Shown: positions 11,928 to 22,258 of the stretch, one piece after another
Position numbering within the stretch: position 1 is the stretch's first letter
How the letters are laid out: every line of letters starts with the position of its first letter
Assembly: GCA_001687465.1 (NCBI GenBank)
Contig: LVLI01000315.1
Location: forward strand, 1 to 54,350
Source: Halocafeteria seosinensis
Taxonomy: Eukaryota > Sar > Bigyra > Bicosoecida
DNA: 54,350 nucleotides
Direction: 5' to 3'
Notes under the pieces: model-generated
What the model saw: only the letters and a program-made list of their open reading frames with translations
Told to the model about the DNA's origin: nothing
Database searches by the model: none
Made by a program: the position numbers and the translations under genes

Positions 11928-13113
11928 ATGTCGTCGGCTACTCCCGTCCATACTATCGATACGGAGCATGCCGATATGGTGGTAAGTCCCTCTTTCTTTA
12001 TTGCTGTGCAACAGCCAAGTTAAACGACTAGTCTGTGCGAATCTGGGACTGCAGCATGACGCGCAATTCGATTACTACGGGAAGCGATTAGCGACATGCT
12101 CCTCGGACCGAACGGTGAAAATCTACAACGTCGATGGAGAGGAGCATGCTTTGACGGCCCAACTTAAAGAGTAAGTCGTTATTTATTTATGCTGGTGTTT
12201 TCGCTTTTCTGTTATTCCGTGCTTTATTTTCCCGTAATACAGGCATGCTGGACCGGTATGGGAAGTAGCGTGGGCTCACCCCAAATTTGGCAGTGTACTT
12301 GCCTCTTGCTCATACGACCGGCAAGTGTTGATTTGGAAGGAAACGCAGCCGGGGTCCTGGACTATCGCCTATGCCCACCGAGAGCACCAATCTTCTGGTA
12401 CGTGTATGACAGAGGCATTGTGTCTTATCGTATCTACGTAGATTCATTCACCAATTCTACCATTTGTATGTACAGTGAATGCTATAGAATTTGCACCGCA
12501 TGAATTTGGTTTGTGTCTGGCATGCGCTTCTTCTGACGGACATCTCTCTATTGTTTCGCAAAATGAGCAAGGAGCCTGGGAATCGCAAATGATTCCGGTC
12601 AATAGTTTAGGATTGAATACTGTCTCATGGGCGCCTGCTTCCCATATTGGCAGCCATGCTAACAACAGGGATATCAGGCGAATTGCAACAGGTGGTTGTG
12701 ACTACCAAATCTTCATTTTCAGGAACATTCGAGCGGGCGGTCAACAGTCGGGCTGGGAGAAAGAAAAAGCGTTGACGGGACATAGCGATTGGGTGAGAGA
12801 TGTAGCCTGGGCTCCTGCCAGTGGGATTCCGGTGAATACCATTGCCTCATGTAGTGAAGACGGAACGGTATTTATTTGGAAACAGCATTCTGCTGACGGT
12901 GAGTGGCACTGTGATCAGTTACCACGTTTTTCAGCTCCTGTCTGGCGAGTAAGTTGGTCTCTGACGGGAACACTATTAGCAGTTAGCTGTGGCGATAATT
13001 CAATTACACTCTGGAAGGAAACCCTATCCGGAAAATGGCAACAAGTTAATGAGGTAGAGAGTGAGCCAGTCGTTCCGGATCCTCGGACTCAGCAGCAAGA
13101 AGTCTTCCAGTGA
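11928..13113 (+). CDS. SEC13: SEC13, COPII coat / nuclear pore WD40 protein
   Basis: Six-bladed WD40 propeller that pairs with SEC31 in the COPII vesicle coat and is also a nuclear-pore Y-complex subunit. Four exons: 11928-11981, 12055-12170, 12243-12397, 12476-13113; introns 72-78 nt; 320 residues, matching the ~320-residue family. Recognisable blades: [18 protein letters not shown], then [66 protein letters not shown] and [20 protein letters not shown], each in the usual SEC13 order. The short first exon (18 codons) follows the ATG just before the first blade. Assignment is firm. Confidence 0.95.
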
Positions 13114-13512
13114 AATTGTTGAAACCAAATACATAACGTTAAACTTGTTTCTAAATTCTCAATCCAATTAGTCGGTCGCTTATGAAACTTCTTGTCTTCA
13201 GTTTTCAGGCGAGCCGCTGGCGCTCGGTTGTGAACTTCCCGGATGGCATTTAGTCAAGTTTAGCAGTGTACTGTAGGGTTGGAAAACACTCCACTCAAGA
13301 CATAAAATACGGTGCAGAATATACTCGGGGTGACGCTCCATTGTTTCTCCAAGCTGTAGGTGGCTGTAGCTGTGGAAGGCCATTTTACCTGGGCTTGGAT
13401 ACTTCTGACACACTTGATTACTGTGTCTATATTGCTTGTTTAATGCAGATTCCAGAGGACCATTTGCTTCTCAACTATTGGTATTTTCATTTTAATAGTG
13501 TCTTACTGAAAT
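13114..13512. other. Intergenic between SEC13 and farnesyl diphosphate synthase
   Basis: 399 bp between co-oriented genes. Holds the SEC13 3' end and the promoter of the next gene; no gene or clear motif seen. Confidence 0.4.
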
Positions 13513-15053
13513 ATGAGCTCCAATAAGACTGGTAGAGGAAGTGAGGCTGATGGCAACCCACAGCCAGCTAAAAGCCAGGTACGCCAAATGGACATACAGC
13601 CTTGTACATGGCGCTTTTTAGAAGACGTATAGTCTTTGATGATTACTAATTGTACAGGATACGGGGGGCAATTCTATGGGAAAAGAAGGTTAGAGATGCT
13701 CGTGGGTCCGTTGATACACGGGCCTTGGAGTGTTAAGATTGTCTGTCGAGAGCTGCAGAATTCATCGCTGTTTTCGAAGACCTTCGCGATTTCGTTGTCG
13801 ACGAAGTGAAGCAGAAGTATGAGATGCCTCAGGAAGCACAAGACCATATTCGCAGGGTACGGGGACTTGAAATAAAGACGCTTTCTTTCCATGGTATCGA
13901 CTTGCGGTTCTTGCAGATGCTGGACTACAACGTGCCGAAAGGGAAACTGAATCGCGGAATTACCGTAGTTCATACCTTAGAGGCTATTAAAGACCGGGAG
14001 CTCTCTAAGGACGAACGTTACAAGGCTGCAGCTCTAGGGTGGTGTGTGGAGTGGTTGCAGGCATATTTCCTGGTGGCTGACGATATCATGGACCAAAGCC
14101 ACACCAGACGAGGACAAATCTGCTGGTTCAGAAACAAAGATATTGGCTTGAATGCTATCAATGACAGCTTCATCCTTCAATCTAATATATTTCAAATACT
14201 GAAGAAGCACTTTCGGAATGATGCTTGCTACCTGCAGCTGCTCGAGCTACTCAATGAAACAACGTTGCAAACTGAACTGGGGCAGTTGATGGATCTCACT
14301 TCCAATCCCTTAGATGGTCCCACTGATTTGGATCGCTTTACAAAGGAACGGCATCGTCTTATTGTGCAGTATAAGACAGCGTATTATTCGTTCTACCTGC
14401 CCGTGGCTTTGGCCATGATAATAGGTGGGGTCGCCACGGACAAGAGTTTAGGTGTCGCCAGGTCAATTTTGGTAGACATGGGTATATATTTTCAAGTACA
14501 AGACGACTATCTAGATTGCTACGCTGATCCTGAAGTGCTTGGAAAAGTTGGAACGGACATCCAAGATAACAAATGCTCTTGGTTAGTGGTACAAGCTCTT
14601 GCACGAGCAAACGAAGATCAGAAGCAGCAGTTGAAGGTAAGACTCGTTCCTCTATTCATTTATAGCGAACGCTTTGCCTTTTTCTACCTCCTGTGGCTCT
14701 CAACATCCGATAGGCCTCAGGGTATTTGGTAAAGCTATAGCGAAGTCGCATGCGTGGTTCGCACTGAGCTACCAATGATGTGTGAATATGAACTTGTGGC
14801 AACATCTGACGAAGTTTTCAATTTTGTATTTTCTCTACAGGATAACTATGGTGTAGACAAGCAGGAATGTATCGACAAGGTCAAGCAACTGTACAAGGAC
14901 TTGAAACTGGAGGATGTTTATCACGAGTACGAAGAATCAACCTACAAGGATCTGTGCCAGCGAATCGATAGTGTGGATAAGGATCCTGAACTCAAGATCC
15001 CAGGAGAAGCGTTCTACAGACTACTCAGAAAAATCTATAGACGTTCAAAGTAG
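13513..15053 (+). CDS. FPS: Farnesyl diphosphate synthase
   Basis: Condenses isopentenyl diphosphate with dimethylallyl and geranyl diphosphate to FPP, the precursor of sterols, dolichol and prenyl groups. Five exons: 13513-13578, 13658-13688, 13759-13856, 13917-14636, 14841-15053; 375 residues. Both Asp-rich motifs are intact: DDIMD (in WLQAYFLVADDIMDQSHTRR) and DDYLD (in QVQDDYLDCYAD). Tyr and Phe at -5 and -4 before the first motif are the type I FPP-length determinant. The C-terminus RKIYRRSK fits the family. The third intron (13857-13916) is exactly 60 nt and stop-free, so an unspliced reading stays open; LNRG after it fixes the join. The last intron (204 nt) splits the conserved LK-NYG segment. 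The first two tiny exons are the least certain part. Confidence 0.92.
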
Positions 15054-15249
15054 AATTCGCTTGGAAATTTGACAGTCTAGGGCTTAGCCCAGACTTGGAG
15101 TTTGTTGAGCTTCACAAACCAAATACACGCATAACGTAATCTATTAGGGCCGTATAGTGTTGGTTTGAGATAGATAGTAATACAATACGTTGTTAGCTGT
15201 ACTACACAATAGTAAATCATGTGCGCAATTCAACTACTAAAGCAGAAAA

Positions 15250-15901
15250 ATGGAGGAGCCCGGTAACGACACGAAATTGGTGGAAGTTTACGGCTTTGCG
15301 GGCTGGATTCTGTCAGCTTTATGTTACTGTAAGTCTTTGAATCCTGGTCGTCGGGCCACTCGTGAATCTTTCAGCCAACATGACGCTTGATCGAATATGG
15401 CGTGTCCTGCAGTGTGCTTCTTGGTGTGGGCATTTCTTCCAGAGGAAGAACTGCATAAACTTGGCGTGACGTATTATCCAGCAAAGTACGTACTTTTTTT
15501 TCATTTGGACTGAATCGGCACTTCTGCGATAGATGACGACGGCGAGTATAGCAGTTCTAATACCCTAACTTGGCCCGGATGATGGAATTTTCTTTATACT
15601 TACTGTTTGCAGGTACTGGGCCATTGGAGTTCCGGCCTACGTAACAATGGTAATTGCTTTAACGCTTGTTTCCTACATCGCTCTAACTTGGCTTAAGACT
15701 CCGACGTGGACGGAGGAAGCAAGCTGGACAGATCCACATGCATGCCCCCTCCCTTCATCGCAAGAGGCTTCCTTCTGCAGCAGTACTGGCACCCCAGAAA
15801 TCTCTGATTTGCCTCTTACTGTCGTCAACCAACTCATGTTCGAAGAGGATTCAGATGAGGAGGACCGTACATTATATGATAGGGGAAGTGAACAGGGCTG
15901 A
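15250..15901 (+). CDS. PIGP: PIG-P, subunit of GPI-GlcNAc transferase
   Basis: Small ER membrane subunit of the complex that adds GlcNAc to phosphatidylinositol, the first step of GPI-anchor synthesis. Three exons: 15250-15328, 15413-15485, 15613-15901; 146 residues, typical size. The first membrane helix is in VYGFAGWILSAL..FLVWAFLP, followed by the family-specific loop ELHKLGVTYYPAKYWAIGVP and a second helix. The YYPAKYWA motif corresponds to TYWPQKYWA of animal PIG-P and spans the second splice junction, which confirms the join. The cytosolic tail ends in an acidic stretch (EEDSDEEDRT). PIG-H, another subunit of the same enzyme, lies 4.9 kb downstream on the other strand. Confidence 0.92.
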
Positions 15902-17032
15902 AACTTGGCATGTTCATCGTTCAAGATATAGGTCGAATTTTCCATAACCGGAGCACAGGAAGCTCGTTCCTGTGCTTTCGATAACGTTCCACGATTTAGC
16001 TTGTTCTTACTTTAGGGTATCAGCAGTGGCATGTCAGTACTACTATAAGCAAAACTGTTTGGAAAGAGTCGGCAAATAATTTCGGAAATAACAGTACCTG
16101 TTCAGCGCTCCGATGTCTGGTAGGTGGATCTACATCCTTATCGCGAGAGGAGCCAGTGGTGGAATTGCGTTGATATTGATGTGTTGATATACGGACCAAA
16201 TGTAGTCACAAAGTCATCGCCTGCTTAAAGGACCCATATATCGGACCCACGGAGAGGCCGGAGTTTCTGACACTCATGATGTCTAACGCCTTGGATGTCT
16301 GCTCACACAGGAAGGTCGACCGATTCTGACACACCCTTATACCTCATGTGTAGCACAGCATGTGCGCACTAGAACACTTCCGAGTAGCATCACTACTCGA
16401 GTATAAACACCCAGATATCGCAGTTGACAATACCTCATAGTCTTGCTCGACCTTCAGCCATCTTCCATCGACACTCTCCCGAAGCTGAATTCAACCATCT
16501 GATATATTTGTTTTTACATGGCGGGACTCGCTTCATCGTTGTTCAGCGCGTTTCCAAGCTCTCTCCGTTCTCACGGTAATTTCGAAGTCATTACGCTTTA
16601 TTACGCAGCGGAGTTACGGTCGCAAGCAGCTCTCACACAAGTGTGCTTGATACTGCATGCCCATGGACCGCCATCACTTGCTCTATAGCGACAAATAAGG
16701 CTTCCTGGCTCTTGCTGCATCTTCCAGTTTTCCATGGAGCATTTACGATGTGGGCGAAGGGATATCTCTGCTACGCCATGACAACCGTAATATGCGGCTT
16801 CGGAACTTCGCTGTAACGCCTGTTCTTTCCACACGTACAAGAGGTGTTAGCTCAACACACGGTCAAATATTTGATATTGTGATCCCAATGTTTCATTAGA
16901 TGCTACGGTAGAGTACTAAGTGACCTAGAAACCCTCGTTCTAACCGTGTGGGCCCCAGGTTGTGGTGGTGTCTACGTTTCGAGACTGGGTGTCTGTAGCA
17001 GCGACGGACTTTCCTCCCACCGGGGGACAGAT
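15902..17032. other. Intergenic, upstream of cyclase 1
   Basis: About 1.1 kb between PIG-P and the first cyclase, one of the longest gene-free stretches in the window. Only short frames; no RNA gene or repeat seen. It should contain the cyclase promoter. Confidence 0.4.
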
Positions 17033-20000
17033 ATGTGTATGTCAAGTCTCAACCGTGAGGAGTTTAATCACGATGAATTCGTCAAATGGTACGCACGGCA
17101 AGATGCAGATCGCTCTGGATGTGGTCAGTGCTCTCACACAGAGCACTCGGCCGATCAAACTATGTGGGAAGAATTTCGATCTAAGCAAGAAGCGAAAGCC
17201 AGACCAGGGATACACGAACTGCTAATTAAAGCGACCGTAGAATGGACGGTATACTGCATCATCACATTATACATTATCGGGAATGATCCAGTGACTCATC
17301 CATTGTTGCCTGCGTTGACGGTAATTAGACTTCTCACTTTGGTCGCGTGGATTTACAGTATCGTTCACACGCGCCCAAGCAACTCCAATTCAGCATACAC
17401 CGGAGTATTGACCTGTCTGATAGGACTCATAGCTACCTTGCATTTTTGCGAAGGGGTGGCTGCGGATCTTGTATCAAAGAACAGCCAGCTAGAATGTTGG
17501 AGATATGCCGACAAGGTGGCATGTATGGTAGCATCGAGAACATTCGGACCACACCAAGTAGCATTCATGGTGGTAATTCTCGCAACCGCACGTCTAATGG
17601 TACTCCGAAAATCGCAGTTCCTCTTGCTGCTAGGAGGTATAGCTGTAACATGCTCCACGCTTACTATCATCGCATTCGGACAACTCGAGGGGGTCACCTT
17701 TCAAACACCCTTGAAAGAGGCCGATTATTATCGCGCAATTTTACCTGTAGTAATATTTGGATTCTTGAACAGCTATGGACTTCACGTTTGGGAACAGGAA
17801 AATTGGGAAGCATTTGTCCAACGCAAGCGACTGCAGCTTTCTTGCATTCGAGCAGAGGAACTCCTCACATTGGTAATGCCACGTGACGTTGCACACGAAC
17901 TGATGCAAGGGCAAGTGTTCCCAAAGCACGCCGAGAAAGCCACTTTAGGGTTTCTATACATTAGTGGATATAAAGAATATCTCCAATCCTTCTCAAGTAA
18001 GTTTGTCTTACCCTCTGTTGTATCCCATTCACCACATTGATGAAAGAACCGTTTGTCCAGAAACCAATATGGTGGAGTTCGTGAGCCGTTTGCACGAGGT
18101 TTACTCCGAACTAGACAGAGTGGTCCTACTTCATCCAAACGTATACAAAGTGGAATCAGTGGGAGACTGCTACTTTGTCGCTTCCAACATCCCGTGGGTA
18201 CGTTGCTGTTAGCTGCCGTTCGCTTTTTGAACGTGGATCCTCAAGCCTCTCTTTGAAAGCGCAGAGTTGTGAGAGCCATGCCCAGGCAATATTTGCCTTC
18301 TGTGCTGACGCACTTAGCGTATGCCAAATTTTGCATGATAAGTACAGCAAGTGCATGGCAACCCTTCCAGAACCATGGCAACTCAAAATAGGTCTTCATA
18401 GTGGGCCAGTGACGGCAGGGTGTTGTGGCAAGACAAGGAACTTCTTCAGAATGTTCGGCGACACCGTCAATGTTGCTTCTCGATTAGCTTCCTCTGCTTC
18501 TCCTAATTCTCTATGCTTAAGTGAGGAGTTTTATAAAGAGATTGGTAATCCTCCAATAGGTTCGACTTTTCAGTTTGGCAATGCACTTATGCGTCTCAGC
18601 TTGTCGCATGTCCGAAAAACGCATCTCAAAGGAAAAGGAGAAGTCGACGCATACATTGCGAGACCGCTATCCTACGAACCTGACAACAACATCATACCGT
18701 GCCAGTCAACCAATCAAGGCGACACGCCAGACCCAGAAGACACAACAAATGTGGAGCCACATCCAGAGCAGGCAAACAATTGCGAAGAGGTCAGTCGAGG
18801 ACAAATGGGGCCGCATGCACAGCAACCTCAAGATCGCCACACCCCGTTAGAATTACCGGTCAAATTGCAGGCCTACCGTGCGTTCCCGTTTACGGGTTCA
18901 GACAGTACTACGGCCGGGTCCATCTTCGACCGAGACGGTACGAAAACAACGGGAAAATTTCAACGAACTCAAAGAATTGTCGTTGACGCGACGAAGTTGC
19001 TCGACATCCCCTTCGCCAGTGCTCTGAACGTCTACCGAGGTATGAGTGATAGGCAAGTGAGGAAAAAGGACTTATATTACATCAAGGAAGTCCAGCATTA
19101 CTACCTCAAGCAATTCTTCAACATGTTCCCCATTGAAGTCCCAATGCAATTTGGCTATCAAAGACAGCCTCATTGGAATTTGTCATATGCGCCGACAGCC
19201 ACTACTGATAAGAGGGTGAGCGGCAAACTCGAAGAAGAAATCGGCAAGCACTACATGGATAATGCTTATCAAGATCCCGTATGGGACTCCATGTCGCACA
19301 TAACCCGTGTTCTCGAGTTCGCAAGTCTTCGCTTCCCAAAACCGGAACTCGAACGCCTCTACCAGGAGCAAGTAGCGAAATCATTATACGATGTTGCGTA
19401 TCTGACATTCGGGAGATTTATATTTTTCCTCGTTATGTCTCTCGCTGTGTACTCTCCAGGTCTTGTCCAACAACCTCTTGCGTTGGTGGGTAGCAACGTT
19501 GCGGTGGGATTGCTGATACTTGGAAGCTACGAAATTCTTAAACGATTTCAGTCTTCCAAAGCCGATACTGCTTGCTTCCAAAATGAGGCAGAGCAATCTG
19601 AAACATTACTTGATGCCGCAGGACCCAGACGAACACCAGTCCCGGTCAAAACTGACTCCCACCTTGTGGATAGTCCGTCTTTGTTCACGTTTCTGACATC
19701 CGTTAAGTGGGAACGTGTTACGCCTATGTTCTACCTTGGAGCGAAGTTCTCGCCCTGGCTAACGATATTCAGCTTTTCTGTTGCCGTTGTTCTCTGCTTG
19801 ATGGACCAGATTGCTCTTAGCTCCCTTCACGCGCACTATGACGAGCCTGATATGTGCACATCCTCTTTTCTACCACTTCAACTAATGTTTTCAATCTTTC
19901 AGATATTTCCTACCTCGGCAAGACGAAGAGCATTAAATGCATGCGTGGCAGTGGTGGGCTTCATTCTCGTTTCAATAGTTACTGGAATGCTGCGCATACC

Positions 20001-20763
20001 AACCTTTCCCCTCTACCTCCACGGCATGTATATGCTTGCAACCATTGCCACAAACGGAATTGTCGAGAGTGCTTTCAAAGAGTTGCGCTATCGCCAAATG
20101 ATGATAAGAAAGTTGGCTGCAGCCAACGCTCAGAGACATGCCAAAGATGCTTTGACCCGGCTATTTCCGAAAACCGTAATCCATCAACTGGAAAGAGATG
20201 AGCCTGTACCGTTTGAGCCTCATGTCAAGGATGTCGTGATACTTTGGACGGACATCTCTGGATTTACCAAACTTTGTTCAGATCTTTCTGCCCCCGAGGT
20301 CAAAGATATACTGGATTCCCTCTATTCGGCCCTGGATCATCACGTAGAACAGGAAAATCTATGGAAAATGGACACCATCGGTGACGCCTACGTCGTCATC
20401 GGCGGTCTGCATGTGGACGATGAGCGAAGCGAAATAATCGATAGACTATTTCGAATAGCGAAAAAGATCCAATTGACATTTGAACAATTCCGGAAAAGAA
20501 GTGGGTACAACATTGCCGTTCGAATAGGGATACATGCAGGCCCAGTCGTTTCCGGCATAATTGGGGCTCTGCGACCTCGATTTTACATATTCGGGAAGAC
20601 AGTCCTCGAGGCAGAAAACCTTGAGAACTCATGCAAGCCGGGGAAAGTCCAAGTGTCGCAACGCATTGCGGACTTGTATTGGAATAGTCGTTACTCCTTA
20701 ATCAAGCGATCGTGGGAGGACCGTACGACGTTTTGGGTTGAGAGACCACCCGGAGTAAGCTAG
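17033..20763 (+). CDS. Membrane class III nucleotide cyclase, 12 TM, two catalytic domains (paralogue 1)
   Basis: Three exons: 17033-17996, 18061-18197, 18265-20763; 1,199 residues. Architecture: six hydrophobic helices (about residues 60-260), catalytic domain C1 (about 300-520), a linker, six more helices (about 740-965), catalytic domain C2 (about 1015-1180). This is the 2x6-TM layout of animal adenylyl cyclases and of alveolate guanylyl cyclases. C1: the first metal Asp is replaced by Tyr309 (FLYISGYK), the second is kept (Asp357 in ESVGDCYF), and the transition-state pair is kept (Asn436 and Arg440 in GDTVNVASR). C2: both metal Asps are kept (Asp1030 in WTDISGF, Asp1074 in MDTIGDAY) but the Asn/Arg motif has become GKTVLEAENLEN. 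One composite site is therefore possible. Glu353 is the guanylyl-cyclase-type purine residue, but Arg429 stands at the second purine position, so the substrate is unsettled. Ends 24 bp from PIG-H. Confidence 0.9.
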
Positions 20764-20787
20764 CCAGTGCACCATTTGCAATGACAG

Positions 20788-21826
20788 TCATATCCGAGCA
20801 ATCCTTAGTCGCTTGAGCCAGTTTTTATGATGTTCTACATCTCTTGTTAGTTCATTGTTGTATTGCTGTTGGGACAACGGTTTTCGATCATTGTGATAAA
20901 ATAAAATATGTTGAATACCCTGGTAGACCATCCGCAGGATTGGTAGTCGCGGTATAAAGCTCTGAAAGATGAAAGAGAGCGTCCAAACGACAGTTTCAAC
21001 AAAATGCTTTGCAAATAGATAAACCTACATTGAAAGCCATTTCGAGCTCCTCCTGATGATCCATGAGGAAAGCCAAATAGAAGTGAATCCTCAGCAATCT
21101 ATATCCCTCGTTGATAATTGCAGCGCGAATCAACCTTCGCTCAAGAAACTGCAAAATATACCAAAGAATTGAAACATTGCACTAGTGTAAGGTGCTGTCA
21201 TTGCAAGAACGGCATCATGGGTATACGTACGTTCTTCGAAACAGACCCATCCGCGGCAACAGACTGCAGCTGAACACCCAACTCTCGAATCACCAAGACG
21301 GATTCTGCGTAATAAATCGGAAGGAAAGTTGGTATGAAGCATTGAACAATTGCTTGTGAAGCATCCTTACTTACCTTCCACTACTTGCTTGTTGTCGTGA
21401 TAAACGATCCCTCCGACGACAAGAAGTCCAAACACCACTTCTGGTGCAAAGAGAGCGTTTAGTCCCACGAACGCATACGGCATCGCAAGTTCCAGTATGG
21501 CACCGATCGTAGGAATGAACGAAGAGGAGTGATGTCGGCACGCCTCCAAGCTCACCTGGGAGGCAGCACGCAAGAGTGAATCCAAATACTGCCAATGGCC
21601 ACTAAGACTTGTGAAATTGACGGCTTACCAACAACTGTGTCGCCCGTGTAATCACTAGAGCCAATACGAATGCCGGTAGGCACCACCTAAGAATGCTCCT
21701 GTTATGAGCATCCTTGCTTCGGAGAACATATTCTCGAGTATGTGGCGAGTGATGAATAACGAGGAATTCCCCCTTGTCGTGCTCAAGTTCAATGTGGGAG
21801 ACAACCACGCATTCCTGCTCCTTCAT
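20788..21826 (-). CDS. PIGH: PIG-H, subunit of GPI-GlcNAc transferase
   Basis: Peripheral/membrane subunit of the GPI-GlcNAc transferase with PIG-A, -C, -P, -Q and -Y. Five exons: 21826-21629, 21555-21375, 21304-21231, 21148-21029, 20961-20788; 248 residues. Two hydrophobic segments come first, then the PIG-H domain split over three exons: ESVLVIRELGVQLQS (signature EESLLVIRGLGVQ), ERRLIRAAIINEGYRLLRIH (signature I.D.VINEA...RV.YYL), and SFIPRLPILRMVYQGI (signature PRL..L..VYRG). Finding the three parts in order with correct phases makes the assignment firm. The first acceptor is uncertain: 21556 gives a 73-nt intron, 21589 gives a 40-nt intron and adds 11 residues in frame. No long open frame covers this gene, so it is easily missed. 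Confidence 0.88.
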
Positions 21827-21999
21827 CACAATCAACACTACGATAGCCAAACGACCTCACATCTCCCCATAATCCATCGCTCAAATCCTTCAGTCACTTA
21901 TACTGTCACAACACTTCCAAACGCAGCCCCTGTGAGACAGGCTGTGACTTCCAATTCCTGACAGCTTCGCTGCAGCCTGCAGGGTTCCCAAGCGTCTAC

Positions 22000-22011
22000 G
22001 TCTACGTAGAC
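22000..22011. promoter_or_regulatory. 12-bp perfect palindrome, possible factor site A
   Basis: GTCTACGTAGAC, a perfect palindrome between the divergent PIG-H and AP2-protein genes. A near-identical palindrome lies 52 bp further on. Both are preceded by C and followed by AA. Dyad sites of this size usually bind dimeric transcription factors; the factor is unknown. Confidence 0.4.
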
Positions 22012-22051
22012 AAGAGCGGAAAACAAACATCCCGCTGGCTCAAGAGTCTTC

Positions 22052-22063
22052 GTCTAGCTAGAC
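22052..22063. promoter_or_regulatory. 12-bp perfect palindrome, possible factor site B
   Basis: GTCTAGCTAGAC, sharing GTCTA..TAGAC with the palindrome at 22000. The 52-bp spacing is about five helical turns, which would put both sites on the same DNA face. Function is inferred only. Confidence 0.4.
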
Positions 22064-22187
22064 AAAGATTTTCACAAACGCTGGTATTACTCTCCCATGG
22101 TGTTGTATTGCGGAGGAGGGGAAGGTGTCCTGCCCTGACAGAAGAAAACACATGTTTCATTCGCGTCTTGCCTCTCTCTATCCCTGC

Positions 22188-22204
22188 GTGTGTGTGTGTG
22201 TGTG
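22188..22204 (+). repeat. (GT)n microsatellite in the 5' leader of the AP2 protein
   Basis: About eight GT units ending some 55 nt before the likely start codon at 22259. Prone to length change; no other role visible. Confidence 0.8.
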
Positions 22205-22258
22205 GCCGACGGCTGTTGTTGTTGGAAACTTGCCAAGCCAAAAAGGACAAGAAAAACG

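Noticed and set aside
13806-14732. Farnesyl diphosphate synthase read as one uninterrupted frame
   Set aside because: It lacks an ATG start, contains a 20-residue insert absent from the family and misses the conserved C-terminal exon; splicing repairs all three.
17347-17886. 179-residue frame overlapping cyclase 1
   Set aside because: Alternative frame of the first cyclase exon; the overlapping frame carries clear TM and catalytic motifs.
22190-22258. Upstream start for the AP2 protein giving a Cys/Val-rich leader
   Set aside because: It would translate the GT microsatellite; the ATG at 22259 begins the natural Ser-rich N-terminus.
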